From contig NZ_JADBGF010000001.1 in the NCBI RefSeq assembly GCF_014873495.1, forward strand, positions 6,200,001-6,264,000: a DNA stretch of 64,000 nt, read 5' to 3'. Below the pieces are notes generated by a model that searched no databases, was not told where the DNA came from, and was given only the letters and a program-made list of their open reading frames with translations. Source of the DNA: Streptomyces stelliscabiei. Lineage in GTDB: Bacteria; Actinomycetota; Actinomycetes; Streptomycetales; Streptomycetaceae. Position numbers and translations under genes: made by a program. This document shows positions 34,940 through 42,715 of the stretch, piece by piece; position 1 is the stretch's first letter, and each line of letters opens with the position of its first letter.

Positions 34940-35002
34940 CTGAGGTTTTCGGGCGGTACGGCTCCTTCGGGTCGTATCGCCCGTACCCTTGTTACACCTC
35001 AG
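34940..35002 (+). promoter_or_regulatory. Nested hairpin upstream of rpoA
   Basis: Outer stem CTGAGGT/ACCTCAG (34940-34946 with 34996-35002) encloses an inner 10-bp stem GGGCGGTACG/CGTATCGCCC (34951-34960 with 34972-34981, one G-U pair). It lies in the 125-nt rpsK-rpoA gap and might tune rpoA relative to r-protein synthesis. Function inferred. Confidence 0.4.
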
Positions 35003-35042
35003 GGCGTCAAATAGCGGGCGCCCCTGACAGAAGGATCTCCCT

Positions 35043-36065
35043 ATGCTGATCGCTCAGCGTCCCTCGCTGACCGAAGAGGTCGTCGACGAATTCCGCTCCC
35101 GGTTCGTGATCGAGCCGCTGGAGCCGGGCTTCGGCTACACCCTCGGCAACAGCCTCCGCCGCACGCTCCTCTCCTCGATCCCGGGTGCGGCGGTCACGTC
35201 CATCCGTATCGACGGTGTCCTGCACGAGTTCACCACCGTGCCGGGCGTCAAGGAGGACGTCACCGACCTGATCCTCAACATCAAGCAGCTGGTCGTCTCC
35301 TCGGAGCACGACGAGCCGGTCGTGATGTACCTGCGCAAGCAGGGCCCGGGTCTGGTCACCGCCGCCGACATCGCGCCCCCGGCCGGTGTCGAGGTGCACA
35401 ACCCCGACCTCGTCCTCGCCACGCTCAACGGCAAGGGCAAGCTGGAGATGGAGCTGACGGTCGAGCGTGGCCGCGGTTACGTCTCCGCCGTGCAGAACAA
35501 GCAGGTGGGCCAGGAGATCGGCCGTATCCCGGTCGACTCCATCTACTCGCCGGTTCTCAAGGTCACGTACAAGGTCGAGGCGACTCGTGTCGAGCAGCGC
35601 ACCGACTTCGACAAGCTGATCGTCGACGTCGAGACCAAGCAGGCCATGCGTCCCCGTGACGCCATGGCGTCGGCCGGTAAGACCCTGGTCGAGCTGTTCG
35701 GTCTGGCCCGTGAGCTGAACATCGACGCCGAGGGCATCGACATGGGCCCGTCCCCGACGGACGCCGCGCTCGCCGCCGATCTGGCGCTGCCGATCGAGGA
35801 GCTGGAGCTCACCGTTCGGTCGTACAACTGCCTCAAGCGTGAGGGCATCCACTCCGTGGGTGAGCTGGTCGCGCGCTCCGAGGCCGACCTGCTCGACATC
35901 CGCAACTTCGGTGCGAAGTCGATCGACGAGGTCAAGGCGAAGCTGGCGGGCATGGGCCTGGCGCTCAAGGACTCGCCTCCCGGGTTCGACCCGACCGCCG
36001 CCGCCGACGCCTTCGGCGCCGACGACGACGCGGACGCGGGCTTCGTGGAGACCGAGCAGTACTAA
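35043..36065 (+). CDS. rpoA: DNA-directed RNA polymerase subunit alpha
   Basis: 340 residues. N-terminal dimerisation/assembly domain (PLEPGFGYTLGNSLRRTLLSSIPGAAVTSIRIDGVLHEF) and C-terminal domain (about 250-315: LELTVRSYNCLKREGIHSVGELVARSEADLLDIRNFGAKSIDEVKAKL) that contacts UP elements and activators. An acidic tail of about 25 residues ends the protein. AGAAGGATCT precedes the ATG at 35043. Followed by a hairpin and a copy of the GC-rich repeat. Confidence 0.98.
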   Translation: MLIAQRPSLTEEVVDEFRSRFVIEPLEPGFGYTLGNSLRRTLLSSIPGAAVTSIRIDGVLHEFTTVPGVKEDVTDLILNIKQLVVSSEHDEPVVMYLRKQGPGLVTAADIAPPAGVEVHNPDLVLATLNGKGKLEMELTVERGRGYVSAVQNKQVGQEIGRIPVDSIYSPVLKVTYKVEATRVEQRTDFDKLIVDVETKQAMRPRDAMASAGKTLVELFGLARELNIDAEGIDMGPSPTDAALAADLALPIEELELTVRSYNCLKREGIHSVGELVARSEADLLDIRNFGAKSIDEVKAKLAGMGLALKDSPPGFDPTAAADAFGADDDADAGFVETEQY

Positions 36066-36115
36066 GAGCTCGGGCCGTCAGGTCCGTACTCGGGTGCGGG
36101 TGCGCTGTGCTTGAT

Positions 36116-36135
36116 CGCGCGGTTCCCCGCACCCC
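36116..36135 (+). repeat. GC-rich intergenic repeat, copy after rpoA
   Basis: CGCGCGGTTCCCCGCACCCC, a variant of the CGCGCAGTTCCCCGCGCCCC core found at six or so other intergenic places in this window. It is directly followed by the rpoA hairpin. Confidence 0.6.
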
Positions 36136-36137
36136 TT

Positions 36138-36166
36138 CCGGGCAGGCCCTTCGGGGCCCTGCCCGG
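36138..36166 (+). terminator. Hairpin after rpoA
   Basis: CCGGGCAGGCCC (36138-36149) pairs with GGGCCCTGCCCGG (36154-36166) around a TTCG loop with one bulged C. No T-run, so termination or mRNA stabilisation are both possible; rplQ follows 80 nt later. Confidence 0.5.
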
Positions 36167-36245
36167 ATCTCTGACAGGCGACCGTCTGCTCAGATACTGA
36201 CTCCGGTACCTAGTACGGCCGGGGCAGACACCTAGGAGAAACACC

Positions 36246-36752
36246 ATGCCGAAGCCCACCAAGGGTGCCCGTCTGGGCGGCAGCGCCGCGCACGAGAAGC
36301 TGCTCCTCGCGAACCTCGCGAAGAGCCTCTTCGAGCACGGCCGCATCACCACCACCGAGGCGAAGGCCCGCCGTCTGCGGCCCTACGCCGAGCGTCTGGT
36401 CACCAAGGCGAAGAAGGGCGACCTTCACAACCGCCGCCAGGTGCTCCAGGTCATCACGGACAAGAGCGTCGTGCACACGCTCTTCACCGAGATCGGCCCG
36501 CGGTACGAGAACCGTCCCGGTGGCTACACCCGCATCACCAAGATCGGTAACCGTCGTGGCGACAACGCGCCCATGGCTGTCATCGAGCTGGTCGAGGCGC
36601 TGACGGTCGCGCAGCAGGCCACCGGTGAGGCCGAGGCCGCCACCAAGCGTGCCGCGAAGGACGCGGAGGCGCCGGCCGCCGAGGCCACGGTGGACACCAC
36701 CAAGGCCGACGAGGCGGGCGACGAGGCTGCCGAGGAGTCGAAGGACGCGTAA
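36246..36752 (+). CDS. rplQ: 50S ribosomal protein L17
   Basis: 168 residues; the conserved L17 body covers about 1-120 (MPKPTKGARLGGSAAHEKLLLANLAKSLFEHGRI ... YTRITKIGNRRGDNAPMAVIELV) and is followed by an Ala/Glu/Lys-rich tail of about 45 residues typical of streptomycetes. AGGAGAAACACC precedes the ATG. Last gene of the alpha operon; terminator at 36833. Confidence 0.98.
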   Translation: MPKPTKGARLGGSAAHEKLLLANLAKSLFEHGRITTTEAKARRLRPYAERLVTKAKKGDLHNRRQVLQVITDKSVVHTLFTEIGPRYENRPGGYTRITKIGNRRGDNAPMAVIELVEALTVAQQATGEAEAATKRAAKDAEAPAAEATVDTTKADEAGDEAAEESKDA

Positions 36753-36800
36753 GCGTCCTGCGGGGGCTGCGTTTTCGGCCGCGGGTTCGTGGTGGTCGCT

Positions 36801-36820
36801 CGCGCAGTTCCCCGCGCCCC
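36801..36820 (+). repeat. GC-rich intergenic repeat, copy after rplQ
   Basis: Exact core CGCGCAGTTCCCCGCGCCCC between the rplQ stop and its terminator; preceded by GGGTTCGTGGTGGTCG, which also resembles the flank of other copies (compare 41700). Confidence 0.7.
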
Positions 36821-36832
36821 CTCAGGGCGTTG

Positions 36833-36870
36833 GCGGGTCCGTCCCTTTCGAGGGGCGGACCCGCTTTTGT
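36833..36870 (+). terminator. rplQ (alpha operon) terminator
   Basis: 14-bp stem, 36833-36846 with 36851-36864, one G-U pair, TTCG tetraloop, followed by TTTTGTGTT. Strong intrinsic terminator just before truA. Confidence 0.88.
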
Positions 36871-36890
36871 GTTGCTGAGAGGATCTGTGG

Positions 36891-37754
36891 GTGAGTGACG
36901 AAGTGGAGCCGGGGCATGTCCGTGTGCGGCTCGATCTGTCCTATGACGGTTCCGAGTTCTCCGGGTGGGCCAAGCAGGCCGGGGGGCGGCGGACCGTACA
37001 GGGGGAGATCGAGGACGCGCTGCGGACCGTGACGCGGTCCCGGGAGGCCTTCGAGCTGACCGTGGCCGGGCGGACGGACGCCGGGGTGCACGCGCGCGGA
37101 CAGGTGGCGCACGTGGACCTGCCGGAGGCGGTGTGGCGTGAGCACCACGAGAAGCTGTTGAAGCGGCTCGCGGGGCGGCTGCCGAGGGATGTGCGGGTGT
37201 GGGCGCTCAGGGAGGCGCCCAGCGGCTTCAACGCGCGTTTCTCGGCCGTCTGGCGGCGCTACGCCTATCGCGTCACCGACAATCCCGGCGGTGTCGACCC
37301 GCTGCTGCGCAGCCATGTGCTGTGGCACGACTGGGCGCTCGACGTGGACGCCATGAACGAGGCGGCCCGGCTGCTGCTGGGGGAGCACGACTTCGCCGCC
37401 TACTGCAAGCGGCGCGAGGGGGCCACCACCATCCGCACGCTCCAGGAGCTGAGCCTGGTGCGGGGGGACGACGGGATCATCACCGCGACCGTGCGGGCCG
37501 ACGCGTTCTGCCACAACATGGTGCGGTCGCTGATCGGGGCGCTGCTGTTCGTGGGGGACGGGCACCGGGGGACCGACTGGCCGGGGAAGGTGCTGGCCGC
37601 CGGTGTGCGGGACTCCGCCGTCCATGTCGTACGGCCGCACGGGCTGACCCTGGAGGAGGTCGGCTACCCGGCCGACGAGCTGCTGGCCGCGCGGAGCAGG
37701 GAGGCGCGCAACCGGCGGACCCTGCCGGGGGCGCCCGGGGCCGGCTGCTGCTGA
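36891..37754 (+). CDS. truA: tRNA pseudouridine(38-40) synthase TruA
   Basis: 287 residues from GTG 36891. Catalytic Asp63 lies in the conserved GRTDAGVHARGQ; further motifs RLDLSYDGSEFSGWAKQ, RRYAYRV, FCHNMVRSLIG. It isomerises uridines 38-40 in the anticodon arm of many tRNAs. It lies just beyond the rplQ terminator, the normal rpoA-rplQ-truA order, and converges with a membrane protein gene. C-terminal 25 residues are poorly conserved and end in GAGCC. Confidence 0.95.
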   Translation: MSDEVEPGHVRVRLDLSYDGSEFSGWAKQAGGRRTVQGEIEDALRTVTRSREAFELTVAGRTDAGVHARGQVAHVDLPEAVWREHHEKLLKRLAGRLPRDVRVWALREAPSGFNARFSAVWRRYAYRVTDNPGGVDPLLRSHVLWHDWALDVDAMNEAARLLLGEHDFAAYCKRREGATTIRTLQELSLVRGDDGIITATVRADAFCHNMVRSLIGALLFVGDGHRGTDWPGKVLAAGVRDSAVHVVRPHGLTLEEVGYPADELLAARSREARNRRTLPGAPGAGCC

Positions 37755-37776
37755 CCCCGGGGCGGCTTCGCTCGGG

Positions 37777-38661
37777 CTACTGCCCGCCTGCCGCGGCGGC
37801 TGCCTGGGTCTCGCCCCGGCGGTGGATCTGCTCGTAGGCGGACTGGCTGAGGTCGTCGCCGGCGGCGAAGACGGCCTTGTCCTTCTCCGTGACGTCCTTG
37901 CCGTCGGTGAAGCCGGACAGGGTGAAGTAGGCGTAGCGGCCGTAGGAGTTGGCCGTCGTACGGCAGAAGGTCGTGCGGCAGAAGGTGGCGACGCCCTCGC
38001 CGGGCAGGGAGACGATGGTGCTCTTCTTGTCCCAGTCCTTCTTGACCTTGGTCGCCTTGGCCTCGGTGTCGAACAGGGCGACGCCGATCGTGACCGCGAT
38101 CTTGTCCCTGACGTAGGTCACGCGCAGGAAGCGAGTGCAGTCGTTGCCGGTCAGGAGGGTGTCCAGGCTGCCCTGGACGGCCGACGCGCAGTTGGTCGTC
38201 GAGGCCGTGGCGCCCTTGCGGTAGACCACGCCGTCGCGCTTGGTCAGCTGGGAGCCCGGGAAGAGGATGTCCGGGCTGATCGGCGCCTTGTCCTTGCCCG
38301 AACTGGAGATGAACTCCTTCGGGTCCAGGGGCGGTGGGGCCGAGGTCGGCGCGAACGACGGGTCCGCCTTGGCGCTGGCGCTCGGGATGTCCGCGGCGGT
38401 CGGCAGGTCGTTCGGACCGTTCGCCGTGGTGCTGCCGCTGTCGTTGTTGACGACGGCGACGGCCACGGCGACACCTATGCCGACCGTGGCGAGTGCGCCG
38501 CCCACGATCATCAGGAGTCTGCGGCGTCTGTTGCGTATCTCGGACTGCTCGGCGAGTGACGCCCAGTCCGGGGTCCGGTTGCTGGTGGAACTGTACTGAT
38601 CGTCCCACGGATTGTGGGAACCCCCGGGGCTCCACTGAGACCCCCCCTGCCCAAAGCTCAT
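37777..38661 (-). CDS. Membrane-anchored protein of unknown function
   Basis: 294 residues. Polar Gly/Ser/Trp-rich N-terminus, basic RNRRRR at about 43-48, single membrane helix about 49-72 (LLMIVGGALATVGIGVAVAVAVV), a Ser/Thr/Pro-rich linker and an extracellular domain of about 180 residues with cysteines at TTNCASAV, GNDCTRF and twice in a short repeat TFCRTTFCRTT. No family recognised. No SD; TAAACT ends 7 nt before the ATG (38669-38674 on this strand), the leaderless pattern. Convergent with truA and divergent from rplM. Confidence 0.82.
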   Translation of the reverse strand: MSFGQGGSQWSPGGSHNPWDDQYSSTSNRTPDWASLAEQSEIRNRRRRLLMIVGGALATVGIGVAVAVAVVNNDSGSTTANGPNDLPTAADIPSASAKADPSFAPTSAPPPLDPKEFISSSGKDKAPISPDILFPGSQLTKRDGVVYRKGATASTTNCASAVQGSLDTLLTGNDCTRFLRVTYVRDKIAVTIGVALFDTEAKATKVKKDWDKKSTIVSLPGEGVATFCRTTFCRTTANSYGRYAYFTLSGFTDGKDVTEKDKAVFAAGDDLSQSAYEQIHRRGETQAAAAAGGQ

Positions 38662-38753
38662 GGGCCGCAGTTTAGACGGGCGAAGGCATACCTCACTCGA
38701 TTACGGGTGAGGCCTTCTCCCGCCGGTGGTCCGGGGCGTGGTCGGGGGCCGTT

Positions 38754-38783
38754 TTGACCCGTCCGGGGCAGCGCGAGTAGTCT
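38754..38783 (+). promoter_or_regulatory. rplM-rpsI promoter
   Basis: TTGACC (38754-38759) and TAGTCT (38778-38783) with an 18-bp spacer, the best housekeeping promoter match seen in the window. Predicted start near 38790, leaving a leader of about 175 nt before rplM. The remaining gap of 304 nt back to the divergent gene shows nothing else clear. Confidence 0.7.
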
Positions 38784-38965
38784 TGCCGCTTGTTATGCGT
38801 ATTGGCTTGGCCGCTCTCAGGCGAGAAGCCCCTACGTAGGTTCCCTGGAGCAGTTACCAGTGGGCGGCATACGGGCAGCGTTCCCGGCACTGTCGTCCCC
38901 AGCTGCACGATCGCTTCAGTGATGCCATGTGTCAGCACCCATCCACTGAAGAAGAAGGCTGCGAA

Positions 38966-39409
38966 GTGCGTACGTACAGCCCTAAGCCCGGCGATGTGAC
39001 TCGCCAGTGGCACGTCATTGACGCTCAGGACATCGTCCTGGGCCGTCTGGCTACCACTGCCGCGAACCTCCTCCGCGGCAAGCACAAGCCGACCTATGCC
39101 CCGCACATGGACATGGGCGACTTCGTCATCATCATCAACGCCGACAAGGTTCACCTGTCCGGCAACAAGAAGACCCAGAAGCTGGCGTACCGCCACTCCG
39201 GCTACCCGGGTGGTCTGCGCTCCGTCCGTTACGACGAGCTGCTGGCGAAGAACCCCGAGAAGGCCGTCGAGAAGGCCATCAAGGGCATGATCCCCAAGAA
39301 CACCCTGGGCCGTCAGATGATCAGCAAGCTGAAGGTCTACTCGGGCGACCAGCACCCGCACGCTGCCCAGCAGCCGGTGCCGTTCGAGATCACCCAGGTC
39401 GCGCAGTAG
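38966..39409 (+). CDS. rplM: 50S ribosomal protein L13
   Basis: 147 residues from GTG 38966 (MRTYSPKPGDVTRQWHVIDAQ), chosen by family start and GAAGAAGG about 10 nt upstream. Early assembly protein of the 50S. Conserved DIVLGRLATTAANLLRGKHKPTYAPHMDMGDFVIIINADKVHLSGNK and GMIPKNTLGRQMISKLKVYSGDQHPHAAQQP. Cotranscribed with rpsI (41 nt gap). Confidence 0.97.
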   Translation: MRTYSPKPGDVTRQWHVIDAQDIVLGRLATTAANLLRGKHKPTYAPHMDMGDFVIIINADKVHLSGNKKTQKLAYRHSGYPGGLRSVRYDELLAKNPEKAVEKAIKGMIPKNTLGRQMISKLKVYSGDQHPHAAQQPVPFEITQVAQ

Positions 39410-39450
39410 TTCCGGCCACACCCCAAACAGAAAAGAATCTGAGGAGAACC

Positions 39451-39978
39451 GTGGCCGAGACCACCGTTGAGCAGCCGGTCGAAGAGACCGAGACCGAGCT
39501 CGTCGACATCGAGAGCTACACCACCGAGTCCGAGGTCCCCGTCGAGGGTGAGTACACCTCGGAGTCGCTCGCCGGCCGCTTCGGCGACCCGCAGCCGGCC
39601 GCCGGCCTGGGCCGTCGCAAGAACGCCATCGCCCGCGTCCGGATCGTCCCGGGCACCGGCAAGTGGAAGATCAACGGTCGCACCCTTGAGGACTACTTCC
39701 CCAACAAGGTGCACCAGCAGGAAGTCAACGAGCCCTTCAAGGTGCTCGAGCTCGAGGGCCGCTACGACGTCATCGCCCGCATCGCGGGTGGCGGTGTCTC
39801 CGGCCAGGCCGGCGCCCTGCGCCTCGGCGTGGCCCGCGCGCTGAACGAGGCCGACGTGGACAACAACCGCGGCGCCCTCAAGAAGGCCGGCTTCCTCCGC
39901 CGCGACGACCGTGCGGTCGAGCGCAAGAAGGCCGGTCTGAAGAAGGCCCGCAAGGCTCCGCAGTACAGCAAGCGCTAG
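39451..39978 (+). CDS. rpsI: 30S ribosomal protein S9
   Basis: 175 residues from GTG 39451 with AGGAGAACC upstream. The conserved S9 domain is about 48-175 (GRRKNAIARVRIVPGTGKWKINGRTLEDYFPN ... RDDRAVERKKAGLKKARKAPQYSKR); the C-terminal KR tail reaches the P-site tRNA. The first 45 residues are an acidic extension common in streptomycetes. Confidence 0.97.
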   Translation: MAETTVEQPVEETETELVDIESYTTESEVPVEGEYTSESLAGRFGDPQPAAGLGRRKNAIARVRIVPGTGKWKINGRTLEDYFPNKVHQQEVNEPFKVLELEGRYDVIARIAGGGVSGQAGALRLGVARALNEADVDNNRGALKKAGFLRRDDRAVERKKAGLKKARKAPQYSKR

Positions 39979-39993
39979 ATCGCGCTCGCGCCC

Positions 39994-40070
39994 GGCGCGC
40001 GTTTCGCGCGCGCCGCGCACTGCGCGTATCGCCCCGGTGGCACGTACTCGTGCCGCCGGGGCGGTTTGCG
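39994..40070 (+). terminator. rplM-rpsI terminator (two hairpins)
   Basis: A GGCGCGCG-TTT-CGCGCGCC hairpin (39994-40014) is followed by a 15-bp stem with one G-U pair (40030-40044 with 40049-40063, loop TACT) and GGTTTGCGT. The second is the probable terminator. Confidence 0.75.
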
Positions 40071-40106
40071 TAGCAGGGCCGACCGTTCGTACGGGGGCTT
40101 ACACGC

Positions 40107-40144
40107 AGACTGTCGGTACAACCCCGAAAGGGGGAGGACAGTCT
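40107..40144 (+). promoter_or_regulatory. Structured element in the glmM leader
   Basis: AGACTGTC (40107-40114) pairs with GACAGTCT (40137-40144) and encloses CCCC-GAAA-GGGG, a GNRA-capped hairpin. It lies in the 200-nt gap between the rpsI terminator and glmM. Further G-rich repeats (CGGGGAA, CGGGACA, CGGGGACAG) follow to 40200. Could be a leader RNA or small RNA; no known riboswitch class recognised. Confidence 0.4.
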
Positions 40145-40263
40145 CAGGGGATGTACTTGGTCCGGGGAATGCCGGGACACTCGGGGACAGCCGGTGCGGG
40201 ACCGCCCGGTAGGGGACCATCAGGTACGAGCCGCACATTCTCAGCAATTCGGAGGACACCACT

Positions 40264-41622
40264 GTGGGACGACTCTTCGGCACGGACGGCGTGCGCGGTG
40301 TCGCCAACGCGGATCTGACGGCCGAGCTCGCGCTCGGACTCTCCGTCGCGGCGGCACACGTACTCGCCGAGGCGGGAACGTTCGAGGGCCACAAGCCGGT
40401 GGCGGTGGTCGGGCGGGATCCGCGGGCGTCCGGAGAGTTCCTGGAGGCGGCCGTCGTGGCCGGCCTCGCCAGTGCGGGCGTCGACGTCCTGCGCGTCGGC
40501 GTGCTGCCCACCCCCGCTGTGGCGTTCCTCACCGGTGAGCTGGGCGCCGACCTCGGCGTGATGCTCTCCGCCAGCCACAACGCCATGCCCGACAACGGCA
40601 TCAAGTTCTTCGCCCGCGGCGGCCACAAGCTCGCCGACGACCTGGAGAACCGCATCGAGGGCGTGTACGAGGAGCACCGCACCGGGGCGCCCTGGGACCG
40701 GCCGACGGGCGCGGGTGTCGGGCGCATCCGGTCCTACGACGAGGGCTTCGAGCGGTACATCGCGCATCTGCTGTCCGCTCTGCCCAACCGTCTGGAGGGG
40801 CTGAAGATCGTCCTCGACGAGGCGCACGGCGCCGCCGCCGGGGTCTCGCCCGAGGTGTTCACCCGGGCCGGCGCCGAGATCGTCACCATCGGGGCCGAGC
40901 CGGACGGGCTCAACATCAACGACGGCTGCGGGTCGACGCACCTCGGGAAGCTGCGGGCCGCCGTCGTCGAGCACGGGGCGCACCTCGGCATCGCGCACGA
41001 CGGGGACGCGGACCGGTGCCTGGCCGTGGACCACGAGGGCGACGAGGTCGACGGGGACCAGATCCTCGCGGTGCTCGCGCTGGCCATGCGGGAGCGGGGG
41101 GAGCTGCACTCGGACACCGTGGTCGCGACCGTGATGTCCAACCTCGGGTTCAAGCTGGCGCTGGAGCGGGAGGGGCTGCGGCTGGTGCAGGCCGCGGTCG
41201 GGGACCGTTATGTGCTGGAGGAGATGAAGGAGCACGGGTACACGCTCGGGGGCGAGCAGTCCGGGCACGTGATCATCTCCGACCACGCGACCACGGGTGA
41301 CGGCACGCTGACGGGGCTGCTGCTGGCGGCCCGGGTCGCGCAGACCGGTCGTACGCTGCGGGAGCTCGCGGGCGTGATGGAGCGGCTGCCGCAGGTGCTC
41401 GTCAATGTGCCGGACGTGGACCGGTCGCGGGTGGGGTCGTCGGCGGAGCTGGCCGCGGCCGTGGCCGAGGCGGAGTCGGAACTGGGGGCCACCGGGCGGG
41501 TGTTGTTGCGGCCGTCCGGGACCGAGCCGCTGGTTCGGGTGATGGTGGAGGCCGCGGACATCGAGCAGGCGCGGGCCGTGGCGGGGCGGTTGGCGGATGT
41601 GGTGAAGTCCGCGCTCGGGTAG
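40264..41622 (+). CDS. glmM: Phosphoglucosamine mutase
   Basis: 452 residues from GTG 40264 with GGAGG about 8 nt upstream. Converts glucosamine-6-phosphate to glucosamine-1-phosphate for UDP-GlcNAc and cell-wall synthesis. Catalytic phosphoserine Ser104 in SASHNAMPDNGIK, metal loop HDGDADRCL, sugar loop GGEQSGH and phosphate-binding RPSGTEPLVRVM are all present. With glmS at 46309 it makes up two steps of the aminosugar pathway in this region. Confidence 0.97.
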   Translation: MGRLFGTDGVRGVANADLTAELALGLSVAAAHVLAEAGTFEGHKPVAVVGRDPRASGEFLEAAVVAGLASAGVDVLRVGVLPTPAVAFLTGELGADLGVMLSASHNAMPDNGIKFFARGGHKLADDLENRIEGVYEEHRTGAPWDRPTGAGVGRIRSYDEGFERYIAHLLSALPNRLEGLKIVLDEAHGAAAGVSPEVFTRAGAEIVTIGAEPDGLNINDGCGSTHLGKLRAAVVEHGAHLGIAHDGDADRCLAVDHEGDEVDGDQILAVLALAMRERGELHSDTVVATVMSNLGFKLALEREGLRLVQAAVGDRYVLEEMKEHGYTLGGEQSGHVIISDHATTGDGTLTGLLLAARVAQTGRTLRELAGVMERLPQVLVNVPDVDRSRVGSSAELAAAVAEAESELGATGRVLLRPSGTEPLVRVMVEAADIEQARAVAGRLADVVKSALG

Positions 41623-41715
41623 GTGCGCGGGTTAGGAGAGCTGCGGGGTTCTGTGCGTTCCGGGTAGGGGCGTGGGGTTCTGTGTGGTGCGGGCCGCGGG
41701 TTCGTCGTGGCTTGT

Positions 41716-41735
41716 CGCGCAGTTCCTCGCGCCCC
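41716..41735 (+). repeat. GC-rich intergenic repeat, copy after glmM
   Basis: CGCGCAGTTCCTCGCGCCCC, one mismatch to the core; preceded by GCGGGTTCGTCGTGGCTTGT as at the rplQ copy. Lies between the convergent ends of glmM and the DUF389 gene. Confidence 0.65.
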
Positions 41736-41754
41736 TTCTGGTGTGCGCCCCTGG

Positions 41755-42684
41755 TCATGAAGTCCTGCGTTGCCTTGCCCACAGCCACTTCTGGAGCAGC
41801 AGGGTCAGGGTGCCGGCCAGGACGATGCCCAGGAGGTTCAGGAGCAGTTGCTCCGAGGAGCCCACCGTCTGCTGCGTGTCGCCGTAGGCCAGGGCCACCG
41901 CCGCGTTGGCCGCCGCCGGGACCGTGGTGACCGAGATGGCGACGCCCACCAGGGCACCCGACTTCGCCGAGGTGAGGGAGAGGGTGCCCGCGATGCCGGC
42001 GAGGACGGCCACGATGAAGGAGAAGGCGTCGGGGGCGTAGACGAAGGCGGTGTTGGGGCGGTCGGCCTCCAGTTTGGCCTCGGTGAAGTAGCCGAGGGCG
42101 TCCATGAAGAAGGTGAAGCCCACCGTCACCGCCATCGCCACGGCGAAGCCCACCAGCAGGGCGACGAACGAGCGGACGGCCAGGCGTGGATGGCGTTGGA
42201 CGAGGGAGGTGCTGATGCCGGCCAGGGGGCCGAACTCGGGGCCCACCGCCATCGCGCCGACGATCAGGACCGCGTTGTCCAGGACCACTCCGCAGGCCGC
42301 GATCATCGTGGCCAGCGTGATGAAGGCGACGTAGGTGACGGAGAGCGTCGACTCCTCGTGGGTCGCGTCCGTCAGGTGCTCCCACAGGACCGCGTCCGCG
42401 CCCTCTCCCGGCGCGTCCTTCTCCGCCCGGTCGGCGCGCTCGGAGAGCGACAGGTCGATGTTCTCCACGGCGATGGAGCCGGTCCTGTCGAGGTCCAACG
42501 CCCGGAGCGCGCCGATCAGTTCGTCGCCCGCCTCGCGCGCCACGTCGCACATCACGACGTCGCCGACGGGGTCGCGGGCGGCGCCCGCCATGACGACGAG
42601 GTGGGTGGTGCCGACCGTGTCCTCGATCAGACGGACCACCTCGTCGGTCCGGTCGGACGGGGTGATCAGGCGCAGATGCAGCAT
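41755..42684 (-). CDS. DUF389 family membrane protein
   Basis: 309 residues from ATG 42684. An N-terminal soluble ferredoxin-like domain of about 80 residues (MLHLRLITPSDRTDEVVRLIED) precedes the DUF389/TIGR00341 membrane region with about six helices (TMIAACGVVLDNAVLIVGAMAVGPEFGPLAGIS; GIAGTLSLTSAKSGALVGVAISVTTVPAAANAAVALA). Integral membrane protein of unknown transport role. The frame is open to 42783, but TACCCT 6 nt before the ATG suggests a leaderless transcript starting here. Convergent with glmM. Confidence 0.85.
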   Translation of the reverse strand: MLHLRLITPSDRTDEVVRLIEDTVGTTHLVVMAGAARDPVGDVVMCDVAREAGDELIGALRALDLDRTGSIAVENIDLSLSERADRAEKDAPGEGADAVLWEHLTDATHEESTLSVTYVAFITLATMIAACGVVLDNAVLIVGAMAVGPEFGPLAGISTSLVQRHPRLAVRSFVALLVGFAVAMAVTVGFTFFMDALGYFTEAKLEADRPNTAFVYAPDAFSFIVAVLAGIAGTLSLTSAKSGALVGVAISVTTVPAAANAAVALAYGDTQQTVGSSEQLLLNLLGIVLAGTLTLLLQKWLWARQRRTS

Positions 42685-42715
42685 GCCCGCAGGGTAGCGG
42701 GGCGCGCGTGCGGGC

